Below, one piece after another: positions 52,124 through 61,083 of a DNA stretch of 64,000 bases. How positions within the stretch are numbered: position 1 is the stretch's first letter; each line of letters opens with the position of its first letter. The position numbers and the translations under genes are program-made. Source of the stretch: Lachnospiraceae bacterium (GTDB lineage: Bacteria; Bacillota; Clostridia; Lachnospirales; Lachnospiraceae); the NCBI GenBank assembly GCA_910575835.1, contig CAJTGB010000007.1, forward strand, positions 62,001-126,000, given 5' to 3'. Below the pieces are notes generated by a model, which saw nothing but the letters and a program-made list of their open reading frames with translations, ran no database searches and was not told the origin of the DNA.

Positions 52124-54778
52124 ATGAGACCCGACAGGAAAAAATATCATATAGCGTTTCCGGCGGTGCTGGCATTCTGCCTGCTTCTGTTTCTTCTGAT
52201 CAGCGGCAGATATTTTGCGAACTATCTGCAGGCACAGATCTTTGAAGAACGCACGACACAGTTGAATGAGATCACTTCCCAGGTAAGAACGAACCTGGAC
52301 AATGCACTGGACTCTCACTGGAATTATCTGACCGCAGCCGTCAACGCTCTTGAATATAAGGAGTTTGATACAGCCGACGGATTTATCAAGGATACGGAAC
52401 AGCTCTTGGAAACGGATCATTACAGTTCCATATTCATGCTGCTGGACAGCCAGGGGAATTGTTACGACGCGCAGGGAAAGCATGGCGTCTGGACAGATCT
52501 GGACCGGATATCCGGCGGAGAAGCCCGCTATACCTTTATTACCGATTCCCGCATGTACGAGAGCAGCTATTGGGCTTTTGTACAGAAGCTTGATACGCCG
52601 ATTATGGCCGGGGAGGATGCGGATACGATCTTCACCCATATCGTTCTTCTTAAGGATGTACACACCTTGACGGAGTATTATGACAGCGCTGCTTACGGCA
52701 ACCACAGCGAAACCTATATCCTGAAAAGCAACGGAACCCGGATGCATGACAACACCTCCGAGGAAAATACCATTCAATCATATAATGTACTCAAAGTGCT
52801 GGAAGATATGAAAGGACAGCAATACTCTGATATCAGGAAGGCTCTTGGCAGTAAGGATCCGATCAGTACGAATTTCGAGTATGACGGTACGGAGTACTAC
52901 TACTGCCTTACATCTCTGACAGACTACGACACTCTTCTGCTGTTTCTTATTCCGGCAGAATATGTGGCTTCCGGAACCGTGGATATGATGAGCGCCGTTA
53001 TCAGGATGTTATTGATCCTGTTAGTCATTCTGATCGCATTGCTGATCCTTGTTGCCGTAACCATTACGAATCAGCAGAACAGCGCCCGCCTGTTCCGCCA
53101 GGAACAGGAGAATCTGCGCCGTCAGGAAGAGATGAACGCAAAACTGGAAGAATCCAACACCATGCTGGCCCGCTCCAAAGAAACGGCGGAACAGGCATTC
53201 AGGATCGCGGAAGAAGCCAACCGTGCCAAAAGCTCATTTCTGTCTAATATGAGCCACGATATACGGACTCCTATGAACGCTATCGTCGGTTTCTCCGCTC
53301 TTCTTTCCAGGGATGCGGAAAATTCTGAGAAGGTACGGGAATACACCCGCAAGATCACTTCTTCAAGCCAACATCTGCTTGGACTGATCAACGATATCCT
53401 GGATATCAGCAAGATAGAGGCCGGCAAAACGGTTCTGAACCTGTCAGATGAAAATATGGTGGAGATGATCGAGAATATTGATTCCATCATCCGTCCGCAG
53501 ATGAAGGCCAAGGGTCATAGCTTTGAAGTATTAAACAAAGACTTAAAGCATGAGCAGGTCGTGATGGATAAGCTGCGCCTGAACCAGATCCTTCTGAATC
53601 TTTTGTCCAATGCAGTCAAATACACCCCAGAGGGCGGCCGCGTGACCTTCACTGTCCAGGAACTTGAACAATACGCCCGAAAACTGGCGCATTTCAGATT
53701 CATTGTGGCAGATAACGGCTATGGAATGAGCCCGGAATATGTCAAGAAGATCTTCCATGCATTTACCAGAGAGGAAGACAGCGTGACCAATAAGATACAG
53801 GGAACAGGGCTTGGAATGGCTATTACCAAGAATCTTCTGGATCTGATGGGCGGTAAGATCACTGTTGAGAGCGAGAAGGGAAAAGGCTCTGTTTTTACTG
53901 TGGACCTGGAACTTCAGATCAGCGATCAGGCGGTCAATCAGGACTTCTGGAAGAAAATAGGAATCACAAGGATCCTTGCTGTGGACGATGAAGAGGTGCT
54001 CTGTCAGAATATCCGAATGACCATGGAAGGAACCGGCGTCAGCGTGGACTGCGCGCTGGATGGACGGACGGCTGTAGATCTGGTAAAACGGTCCAAGCAG
54101 GAGGAACGCCCCTATCAAGTAGTTCTTATTGACTGGAAGATGCCGGTAATGGATGGGGTAGAAACAGCAAAACGTATCCGTCAGGAGACTTCCGGGGATA
54201 TCCCGATCCTTATCCTGACCAGCTATGACTGGCCGGATATCAAAAATGAGGCAAGAGCTGCCGGCATAGACGCGTTCCTTGCAAAACCGTTCTTCCTTAC
54301 CAGCTTCCGCCAGAAGCTAGATACCCTGCTTGCGCCGGATTCAGAGCCGGAGACGTCCAGTGAGCAGAGCGTGCTTGACGGGATGCATATTCTTGTGGCG
54401 GAGGACAATGAGATCAATGCGGAGATTCTTACGGAGCTTCTGGATATGGCCGGGGCTTCCTGCGAGATCTGTGAGAACGGGCGTATCGCAGTAGATACAT
54501 TCGGGAAATCAAACCCGGGCCAGTATGATCTTGTACTTATGGATGTGCAGATGCCGGTAATGAACGGCTACGAAGCCACAAAGGCTCTCAGGGATCTGGG
54601 GCATCCTTTGGCGCTTACGATCCCGGTCATTGCCATGACGGCCAACGCGTTCGCCGAGGATATCCGCGAAGCGCTGGAAGCCGGGATGAACGCGCATGTA
54701 GCCAAACCGGTTGATATGACGGTACTGGAACAGACTGTCAGGGCGGTGTTGGAAGCAAAAGATGAGGAGGAGCTGTAG
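52124..54778 (+). CDS. Hybrid sensor histidine kinase with two receiver domains
   Basis: An 884-residue kinase. A membrane helix (11-30), a Cache-like extracellular sensor domain (about 31-285), a second helix (about 288-314), coiled linker, HisKA with NMSHDIRTPMNAIVG (His378), ATPase domain with N-box LLNLLSNAVKYTPEGG and DNGYGMS/GTGLGMA, then two receivers with Asp670 (VVLIDWKMPVMDG) and Asp807 (LVLMDVQMPVMNG). There is no HPt domain and no DNA-binding output, so phosphate must pass to other proteins. The two solute-binding lipoproteins just upstream could present ligand to the Cache domain. AAAGCGAGGAAG precedes ATG 52124. Confidence 0.9.
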   Translation: MRPDRKKYHIAFPAVLAFCLLLFLLISGRYFANYLQAQIFEERTTQLNEITSQVRTNLDNALDSHWNYLTAAVNALEYKEFDTADGFIKDTEQLLETDHYSSIFMLLDSQGNCYDAQGKHGVWTDLDRISGGEARYTFITDSRMYESSYWAFVQKLDTPIMAGEDADTIFTHIVLLKDVHTLTEYYDSAAYGNHSETYILKSNGTRMHDNTSEENTIQSYNVLKVLEDMKGQQYSDIRKALGSKDPISTNFEYDGTEYYYCLTSLTDYDTLLLFLIPAEYVASGTVDMMSAVIRMLLILLVILIALLILVAVTITNQQNSARLFRQEQENLRRQEEMNAKLEESNTMLARSKETAEQAFRIAEEANRAKSSFLSNMSHDIRTPMNAIVGFSALLSRDAENSEKVREYTRKITSSSQHLLGLINDILDISKIEAGKTVLNLSDENMVEMIENIDSIIRPQMKAKGHSFEVLNKDLKHEQVVMDKLRLNQILLNLLSNAVKYTPEGGRVTFTVQELEQYARKLAHFRFIVADNGYGMSPEYVKKIFHAFTREEDSVTNKIQGTGLGMAITKNLLDLMGGKITVESEKGKGSVFTVDLELQISDQAVNQDFWKKIGITRILAVDDEEVLCQNIRMTMEGTGVSVDCALDGRTAVDLVKRSKQEERPYQVVLIDWKMPVMDGVETAKRIRQETSGDIPILILTSYDWPDIKNEARAAGIDAFLAKPFFLTSFRQKLDTLLAPDSEPETSSEQSVLDGMHILVAEDNEINAEILTELLDMAGASCEICENGRIAVDTFGKSNPGQYDLVLMDVQMPVMNGYEATKALRDLGHPLALTIPVIAMTANAFAEDIREALEAGMNAHVAKPVDMTVLEQTVRAVLEAKDEEEL

Positions 54779-54784
54779 TTCGGA

Positions 54785-55810
54785 TCATATATTATATTTT
54801 GTCTTGATATTGATATCCGTATACCTGTACTCCTCTTCCACCGGCTTTCCTTTCTGCAGGATATCTGCCAGGATCAGCGGCGGCTGATATCCCTGTACAT
54901 ACGCCTCCTGATCAATGAGGAAGTCCGCCACATCGTCTTTTAACGCCTGCCTGTTATTCGGAGTCAGGTCGTAGATCACGGTAAAGGGGCGTCTCTCCAG
55001 CTTCAGCTTCTCGTAGGCACGCTGAATCCCCTCCTGCCCTCCTGAAGCTACGAAGACCCCGTTGATCCCCGGCATACTCAGTATGGTATTCGTGATGATC
55101 CTATCGACTTCCTCCGAATCATCAAAGCTGCCCTGTACTCCCGCCAATTCAAGGTTCGGATAAGAATTCTTAAGTTCCTCCACGAATCCGTCCACCCGCT
55201 CATTGTTCACATGGTTGCTGAAGAATCCTGTGATCACAAGAACCTTCCCGGTTCCCCCCGTCAGCATTCCGAGAAGTCCGGCTGCCGTGCGTCCGCTCTT
55301 CTGGTTGTCCATTCCTACATAGCAGCTTCGTTTTGTTCCCACAAGGTCTGAGTTAAAAGTGACTACCGGTATCTTCTTCTCTTCGATCAGCCAGTTTAAT
55401 TTGACGCGGATGCCCTCACAATCCACCGGCATCACGGCCAGCCCTTGAATACCTTCCCGCACCAGCGCGTCGATGGCGCCAAGCTGCTCTTCTTCGTCTA
55501 CAGAGAAGCCTTCCCTGACTATCAGCTCGATTCCTTTCTCTTCCAATTCTTCTGCCGCCTGCCGGATTCCCCGGTTCACCTCCAGCATAAATGAAGATCT
55601 GGCAAGCTGCGTGACAACTCCGATCTTGATCTTCCCTTTCTGGGATGCAGACCTCTTCCTGTTCTTCGGAACATAGCCCATCTCATCCGCGATCTGTTTG
55701 ATCTGTTTTGCAACTTTGGGGTCGATCCGCCCCCGGTTATTCAAAGCACGGTCTACGGTTCCTCTTGATACTCCTGCACGTTCTGCGATCTGCTGTATTG
55801 TTACTGCCAT
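54785..55810 (-). CDS. LacI-family regulator, candidate inositol (iol) repressor
   Basis: A 341-residue LacI-type protein: helix-turn-helix IQQIAERAGVSRGTVDRALNN (residues 4-24) and a type-1 periplasmic-binding-like domain with IKIGVVTQLARSSFMLEVNRG. Effector contacts cannot be read, but the sugar-binding fold suits inositol. The dyad GCACGCAA/TTGCGTGC lies just upstream (55881-55900), and the same half-site is repeated at the iol promoter. I infer that it represses iol genes and itself. It converges on the hybrid kinase gene with 6 bases between. Confidence 0.88.
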   Translation of the reverse strand: MAVTIQQIAERAGVSRGTVDRALNNRGRIDPKVAKQIKQIADEMGYVPKNRKRSASQKGKIKIGVVTQLARSSFMLEVNRGIRQAAEELEEKGIELIVREGFSVDEEEQLGAIDALVREGIQGLAVMPVDCEGIRVKLNWLIEEKKIPVVTFNSDLVGTKRSCYVGMDNQKSGRTAAGLLGMLTGGTGKVLVITGFFSNHVNNERVDGFVEELKNSYPNLELAGVQGSFDDSEEVDRIITNTILSMPGINGVFVASGGQEGIQRAYEKLKLERRPFTVIYDLTPNNRQALKDDVADFLIDQEAYVQGYQPPLILADILQKGKPVEEEYRYTDINIKTKYNI

Positions 55811-55875
55811 GATATTACTCCTAACTCTAAATCCTCTGATAAATTCTTTGATATATCATATATTAACATAAACTT

Positions 55876-55905
55876 AAAAAGCACGCAATATTTTGCGTGC
55901 TTTTT
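55876..55905. promoter_or_regulatory. Perfect dyad matching iol operator half-sites; also a MATE-gene terminator
   Basis: AAAAAGCACGCAA and TTGCGTGCTTTTT form a 13-bp stem with a 4-base loop. The core GCACGCAA/TTGCGTGC equals the half-sites at the iol promoter (40881-40949). On the minus strand it lies after the MATE gene and ends in TTTTT, so it could also terminate that transcript. It is just upstream of a possible -35 of the LacI gene. Confidence 0.7.
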
Positions 55906-55924
55906 ATAGGCTTTTACTTGTATA

Positions 55925-55953
55925 CTAGTACACCGAAAAATAAGTTCCTAGCC
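55925..55953. repeat. Solitary terminal-repeat end of the MITE-like family
   Basis: CTAGTACACCGAAAAATAAG followed by TTCCTAGCC matches the end of the 30634-30797 element with one change in the first 20 bases. Its other end is absent. The MATE gene's TAG stop lies inside this sequence (55948-55950). Confidence 0.75.
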
Positions 55954-57321
55954 TTTCCCTCTGATAAAAGGATTCAGCCAAAACGCGGCGAATAATTCCG
56001 CAACCATAAGACACCATATGACTGGTTCGCATACAATGACCGCAATGTAGTGAAACCTTGGAACGAGAACTGCCGTAAATATAATCTTGCCGAACAATTC
56101 GATCACGCTTGACAGGACCGGCAGAATCTTCTCTCCTATGGACTGCAGGGCCGTCCGGGTATTGTTAAGAAGACCCAGGATCACATAGCACGGGGAGACG
56201 ATCCGAAGATACAGCATCCCGTTTTCAAGAACCTTCGTCTCGTCTGAGCCGGAGATCCACCGGATCATATAGGGTGCGAAGCTCCAGACCAGTACGGTGA
56301 TAATCACCGTCAGGGCAGCCGTATACAGATAGGAATACTTCATAGATCTGCGAATCCGTTCCGGCTTACGCGCTCCGTAATTCTGAGATACGAATGTGTT
56401 GACCGTCTGCATCATAGCAATAGACGGGATCATGCAGAACTGATAGATCCTTCTGGCCGAAGTGTGCGCCGCAATGATCAGATATCCGAGTCCGTTAATG
56501 CCCGACTGAAGGATCACGCTTCCCGCCGATACAAAGCAGTTCATAAATCCCATGGATAAGCCCTGCGCGGTCATTTCCCTGTACAAACGCATATCCGCGT
56601 TGAAGTGTTCCTTTTTAGGAATAATCATTGGGACTGCCCTTGCGATGTAGACCAGGCAGAGACAGACAGAGATACTCTGCGCGATCACCGTAGCCTCTGC
56701 GGCGCCTTTAAGCCCCCGATGCAATATTGCGATAAACACATAGTCCAGCAGTATATTCGCAAGAGAAGAGATAATAAGGAATACAAGCGGCATAAGGCTG
56801 TTGCCTACAGCTCTCAGCATTCCTGCGCACAGGTTATACGCAAACATCACCAGTGTGAATCTTGTGATGACCGAGATATAACCGTATGCTTCACCTATTA
56901 CCTCAGACGGCGTATGTAATATCCGAAGCAGCGGGATCATGATGATCTGCGACCAAATGGTGAGCGCCGCAACAACTGCCACGCCGATCACGACAGACGC
57001 TGCAACAGACTTTTTCAGCATCTTCTCATCTCCTGCCCCGTAACACCTTGCCGTTACGATCGCCAGACCGTTTCCGAATCCGAGCGCGAATCCAATCAGC
57101 AGATCATAGATCGGCACAACCGCTCCAATTGCAGCCAGGGCGGTCTCGCCCAGGGTTCGTCCGACGATCAGAGTGTCCACCGTGTTGTATAACTGCTGAA
57201 AAAGTATAGAAAAAAAGACCGGAATTGCAAAACGCAGCATCGGCATGAATATCGGGCCGTTCAGAAAGTCTTGCTTTGCTGTGATCTTCCTTATATTTGG
57301 TGCTTTTGATAATTCTCCCAT
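55948..57321 (-). CDS. MATE-family multidrug/metabolite exporter
   Basis: A 457-residue, 12-helix MATE protein of the NorM/DinF-like type common in Clostridia: FFSILFQQLYNTVDTLIVGR, GAVVPIYDLLIGFALGFGNG, LRAVGNSLMPLVFLI. It exports organic cations using a Na+ or H+ gradient. TTGGCGGG-like ribosome signals are weak; GGAGGCAATA lies before ATG 57321. The stop codon is in the solitary terminal repeat, so its last residues may have been changed. Confidence 0.9.
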   Translation of the reverse strand: MGELSKAPNIRKITAKQDFLNGPIFMPMLRFAIPVFFSILFQQLYNTVDTLIVGRTLGETALAAIGAVVPIYDLLIGFALGFGNGLAIVTARCYGAGDEKMLKKSVAASVVIGVAVVAALTIWSQIIMIPLLRILHTPSEVIGEAYGYISVITRFTLVMFAYNLCAGMLRAVGNSLMPLVFLIISSLANILLDYVFIAILHRGLKGAAEATVIAQSISVCLCLVYIARAVPMIIPKKEHFNADMRLYREMTAQGLSMGFMNCFVSAGSVILQSGINGLGYLIIAAHTSARRIYQFCMIPSIAMMQTVNTFVSQNYGARKPERIRRSMKYSYLYTAALTVIITVLVWSFAPYMIRWISGSDETKVLENGMLYLRIVSPCYVILGLLNNTRTALQSIGEKILPVLSSVIELFGKIIFTAVLVPRFHYIAVIVCEPVIWCLMVAELFAAFWLNPFIRGKG

Positions 57322-57641
57322 TATTGCCTCCTGATTGCTTCTTTTTTGTCCAGACTTATTTTACCAAACAAGAGGTAAAAAGGGAACCTTAATCTAAACA
57401 GATGATCCGGCAAAAATATCTTGAACTCGTCTATAGCTGTATGTTAAAATAAGAAAAAGCATTTTTCTAAAGTTCAATTAAATCGGAATGTCTGATTCCA
57501 TTTTATCTATAGCATATCAATGCATGGGATGTATCCCTGTCCTTTCAGAAAATTCATGCTTTTATCCCTAAATAAGCAGGAGCTTTTCTGAAATGGATTT
57601 GAAAAGCTCCTAACACAATAGAATAGGAGGTTTTAATAGAG
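57322..57641. other. Noncoding gap with palindrome
   Basis: AT-rich, 320 bases. It holds a perfect 11-bp dyad AGGAGCTTTTC/GAAAAGCTCCT (57578-57588 with 57601-57611), without a T-run, just before the remnant gene's ribosome site. I see no other gene or RNA in the gap. Confidence 0.6.
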
Positions 57642-58202
57642 ATGGCAGAACCCGGGATTTATTATATAAAGGGAGACGTCATTCAAATCCAGATCATTGT
57701 AACCCGTAAATTATCTGAGATAGAGAATTTGTGGCTCAGAAGTCTCACAAACAAGCTGAAAAAAACCAAAAACGCCAAAAAACTGATAGAAGATTACAGA
57801 AAGCACACAGATAATAACCTATATAAATCTGTTCTGGAGACGATTATGCGTGCAAACCAGAAAACATTCGAGGAGGTAAACGGCATGAGCGATATATTTA
57901 TGGAGATCGTACAGGAAAAATTTGACCGGAAACTGAAAGAGGAGACAGAAAAAGCGGTAGAAAAGGCTCAAAAGGAGACAGAGTTATTACTCCGAAAAAA
58001 CTATATGACAGAACGCATCTCTTTGATCCAGAAAAAATATGCCAAGAAGAAGCCCTTATCTGTCATAGCTGATGAACTGGAGACGGAATCAGAAGAAATC
58101 CGTTTTATCTATAATGCAATTTCTGAGAATCCTGAAAAAACAGCCGATGAGATCTTTGATTTGGTTGATAAAACTCCATCCGTTAAGAAATCAAACTCCT
58201 GA
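57642..58202 (+). pseudogene. C-terminal remnant of a PD-(D/E)XK nuclease-type (Rpn-like) transposase
   Basis: A 186-residue open frame with AGGAGG before ATG. From about residue 20 it matches the C-terminal, nonconserved part of Rpn/PD-(D/E)XK transposase-like proteins: RKLSEIENLWLRSLTNKLK, RKHTDNNLYKSVLETIMRAN and a charged coiled tail with KYAKKKPLSVIADELE. The N-terminal nuclease domain, with its PD-(D/E)XK residues, is missing, so it should not cut DNA. It might still be translated. The first 18 residues look unrelated to the family. Confidence 0.65.
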
Positions 58203-58214
58203 ACCGTCTTATTC

Positions 58215-58247
58215 GTACAACTGCCCCGCAAACTGCGGGGTCTGTAC
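58215..58247. terminator. Stem-loop between convergent genes
   Basis: CCCCGCA and TGCGGGG with a 3-base loop, extended by GTACA/TGTAC outside. It lies between the ends of two convergent genes. No T-run follows, so terminator strength is uncertain. Confidence 0.55.
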
Positions 58248-58248
58248 A

Positions 58249-59469
58249 CTAAACTTTTCTCTCTCCTACATAGCGCATGGCAATCTCCACGATCAGAAAA
58301 CCGAACGCGACCGCAAGGCAGGTCTGCGCCAGCAGAATGGTCTGGCCTGACGCCGCCTGATAGTCTGCCTGAACCAATCCATGCATCAGATAGAACAGCG
58401 TCGCCCCGGGTATCAACGGCATAATAGACGTTGTCAGGAATATGGTTGCCGGAGCGCGGTGAATTCTGGACATAAAATAAGCATACGCCGCAACAAAGGC
58501 CGCCCCCGCCATGACCGCCGCAAAATCATTACTGCAGAAATACTGTACTATCAGGTAACAGGCGCAATTGATCAATCCTCCGATTCCGGCATAAAAGGAC
58601 TGTCTGACCGCCGCCTTGAATACCAGCGCGAATCCCATGCTTGCCACCCCGCAGGAGATCAACTGCACCGCGATACTCGGAGCGATATACATCTCATACA
58701 TATCTCCTTTGAAGATCAGCATCGCAAGCCCCGTACCGCAGGCAATAGCAATTGCCCCCAGGCAGGCATTCATAATATTAATGATCCCGGATAAGTAGGC
58801 GCGCTTCAGTACGTCCCGGATCCCATTGGCAACTCCCAGCCCGCTGATCAGCACCATATTAAGTCCAAGCACGATTCGGTCAGGATGATGCCCAAGCCCC
58901 GCTTTCCCCAAAAGAAACGCGGCCGCCGAAGACAGGAATGCGAGCACAAGATTATATACCACAAGTCCATGTTCCTTCTTATCCAGAATATTCCCCAGAT
59001 ATACCTCCACAACCGCACAGATCACGGTCGCCACAAGGGCGTCCAGCCAGTCGCATCCAAAATACACTCCGAATCCGACACCTCCCAAGATAGCCGCCGT
59101 ATACTGCAGATACCGGGGCTGCGGCTTACGGTTCAGCACTTCCGTATACCGCCTGCGGATCTCCTCCACAGACGGTCTCTCCCTACAGATCTGTCTGGAC
59201 AGATTATTGAGATAATCCAGACGGTCATAATTGAATCCCGTCTTATGCACCCGTCTGATCTGCGTGATAAAGTGTCCGCCCCTTGGCTTGATCGTTGCCT
59301 GGATATCACTTTGGATCGCAAATACGCTGCACTGCTCCAGATCATAACTTTCAAGCATCCGGTACATGCTGTCCTCTGCCCGGTCTGTCTCCGCTCCGCT
59401 TTTGATCATCTCTTTGCCTATATTAATAATCTCGTTTAACAATAATTCGTAATCCACACCGCATTCCAA
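58249..59469 (-). CDS. ThrE-family threonine/serine exporter
   Basis: A 406-residue protein combining the two halves ThrE (about 1-260) and ThrE_2 (270-405), with about ten membrane helices. The soluble N-terminus reads LLLNEIINIGKEMIKSGAETDRAEDSM, a family hallmark. It probably exports threonine or serine. The start is TTG 59469 or GTG 59457; neither has a strong ribosome site. TTGCGTGC at 59492-59499 equals an iol-type half-site, perhaps by chance. Confidence 0.88.
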   Translation of the reverse strand: MECGVDYELLLNEIINIGKEMIKSGAETDRAEDSMYRMLESYDLEQCSVFAIQSDIQATIKPRGGHFITQIRRVHKTGFNYDRLDYLNNLSRQICRERPSVEEIRRRYTEVLNRKPQPRYLQYTAAILGGVGFGVYFGCDWLDALVATVICAVVEVYLGNILDKKEHGLVVYNLVLAFLSSAAAFLLGKAGLGHHPDRIVLGLNMVLISGLGVANGIRDVLKRAYLSGIINIMNACLGAIAIACGTGLAMLIFKGDMYEMYIAPSIAVQLISCGVASMGFALVFKAAVRQSFYAGIGGLINCACYLIVQYFCSNDFAAVMAGAAFVAAYAYFMSRIHRAPATIFLTTSIMPLIPGATLFYLMHGLVQADYQAASGQTILLAQTCLAVAFGFLIVEIAMRYVGERKV

Positions 59470-59555
59470 CTTTCATTCTTTTCTCTCACTTTTGCGTGCT
59501 GTCATAGAATTATTATAACAACTAAGAAGTCAATTTTCCATAAGTATTTGTATTA

Positions 59556-60212
59556 TTAAAATTCTCTTGCCTCAATAAACATAATCGAACACCGATAAGA
59601 TATGCCAAGCAGCACTGTACAGATCAGAGCAAGTCCCGTCAGGGTGACTGCAGGGCTCATATCGGCAAGCCGGTCCAGCGCCGATATATAGTCGATCCCT
59701 AAAGCATCGCAGAGCTTCACTGCCGCATATATCGTTAAAGTGCCTCCTCCGAACAGTATCATAAGCGCCAGCCGGCTTCGCTCCGCCCCGAACTTCAAAT
59801 GTATCGGTATCATAAGCACCAGCGTTACCACAACGATCAGGAGACTTATCGTCACCATCATTACCCATTCTTCTATGCAGAAATCTATCTTCCGAATCCT
59901 CGAAACCACTAATGCAAAGACGGTAACCAGAATGGTCCCCGGAATTGTCGTTGCAAAACTGAACAGGTACTTCTCTTTCACATAATCTCTCCGGCTGACC
60001 GGAAGGGCAAACAGATATCCCAAACCATTATCCTGATCGTCATAACTTATGGTTGACAGCGTCATTATGCCGAACATTACTGTGATATAAGCGATCACGA
60101 ACGAATAATCCGTATAAGCTGACAAAAATACCGTCATCATGATCAGAACAACTGCGAAGAACTGTTTTTGTCCCTTCATCAATCCTAAATCCTTAATAAA
60201 TAATGCTTTCAT
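59556..60212 (-). CDS. ABC-2 type transporter permease
   Basis: A 218-residue protein with six membrane helices. SYDDQDNGLGYLFALPVSRRDYV is the typical cytoplasmic loop of ABC-2 permeases in Firmicutes. It overlaps the ATPase gene by 4 bases. With the GntR regulator and ATPase it forms a YtrA-type exporter operon; the cargo is not known. Confidence 0.87.
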   Translation of the reverse strand: MKALFIKDLGLMKGQKQFFAVVLIMMTVFLSAYTDYSFVIAYITVMFGIMTLSTISYDDQDNGLGYLFALPVSRRDYVKEKYLFSFATTIPGTILVTVFALVVSRIRKIDFCIEEWVMMVTISLLIVVVTLVLMIPIHLKFGAERSRLALMILFGGGTLTIYAAVKLCDALGIDYISALDRLADMSPAVTLTGLALICTVLLGISYRCSIMFIEAREF

Positions 60213-61057
60213 TTTCTTTCACCTCTTATCATTATCATGATCAATTCATCTATGGTTCCCTTCTCGACAGTAATGTCAGGGTAATTCTCCTGGTAGAACT
60301 GCCTCTGGTCGGTCAGACAGCTATAACCGAATTCTTCCTTCTTACAGCGCAGGATATGTTCAAGATCCAGTTTCTCATACTGCTCCTTGGTCACCTTAAG
60401 TATCCCGTAGACATCAAGCAGCACGTCCGTCTCTTCATAGAGTATGATCTTACCGTTATCGATCATATAGATATCGTCGCACAGTCCTTCCAAGTCGCTG
60501 GAAATGTGAGAACTGATCAGGATCGCCCGGCCCTCCTGCTCCATGTATGTCCGAAGCATGTCCAGAAGCTCGTCTCTTGCTATCACATCCAGTCCGGCCG
60601 TCGGCTCGTCTAAGATCAGAAGCTTCGCCTCATGGGTGAGCGCCGCAATCACCTGTAATTTGCGCTTCATTCCGGTAGAAAACTCCTTGATCTTCTTATT
60701 CAGGGGCAGCTGAAATTCTCTGCATTTTCTGCGGAATACTTCTTCCTGGAAATTCCGGTACAGATTCTTAAGCATCGGGATCAAATCCTGGATCGTCAAA
60801 AAACCGCTGAATCCCGAATCCGCCATAACAACTCCGATATCCTCCTTATCCTGAACCCCGATTTCAGAGATCGGCTTCCCGAATATCTCTATGCTGCCTC
60901 CATCCGTGCTGATCAACCCAAGAATAGCTTTGAACGTGGTGCTCTTTCCCGCCCCGTTCTTACCGATCAGCCCTGTCACACATCCCTCCTGCACATCTAA
61001 GGTGCAGTTCAGTTGAAATCCATTATAACTCTTCATTACTTTATTCAGTCTCAGCAT
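60209..61057 (-). CDS. ABC transporter ATPase of the GntR operon
   Basis: A 282-residue ABC ATPase: Walker A GKNGAGKST, signature FSTGMKRKLQ and Walker B LLILDEPTAGLD, with a C-terminal extension (about 215-282) typical of ABC-2 partners. ATG 61057 is preferred because GGAGG precedes it; a TTG at 61087 would overlap the regulator gene. Confidence 0.9.
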   Translation of the reverse strand: MLRLNKVMKSYNGFQLNCTLDVQEGCVTGLIGKNGAGKSTTFKAILGLISTDGGSIEIFGKPISEIGVQDKEDIGVVMADSGFSGFLTIQDLIPMLKNLYRNFQEEVFRRKCREFQLPLNKKIKEFSTGMKRKLQVIAALTHEAKLLILDEPTAGLDVIARDELLDMLRTYMEQEGRAILISSHISSDLEGLCDDIYMIDNGKIILYEETDVLLDVYGILKVTKEQYEKLDLEHILRCKKEEFGYSCLTDQRQFYQENYPDITVEKGTIDELIMIMIRGERK

Positions 61058-61083
61058 CTTAAGCTCATCCTCCAATACAACTG

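Noticed and set aside
57578-57611. 11-bp dyad as the terminator of the MATE gene
   Set aside because: It is upstream of the MATE start, on the wrong side, and has no T-run.
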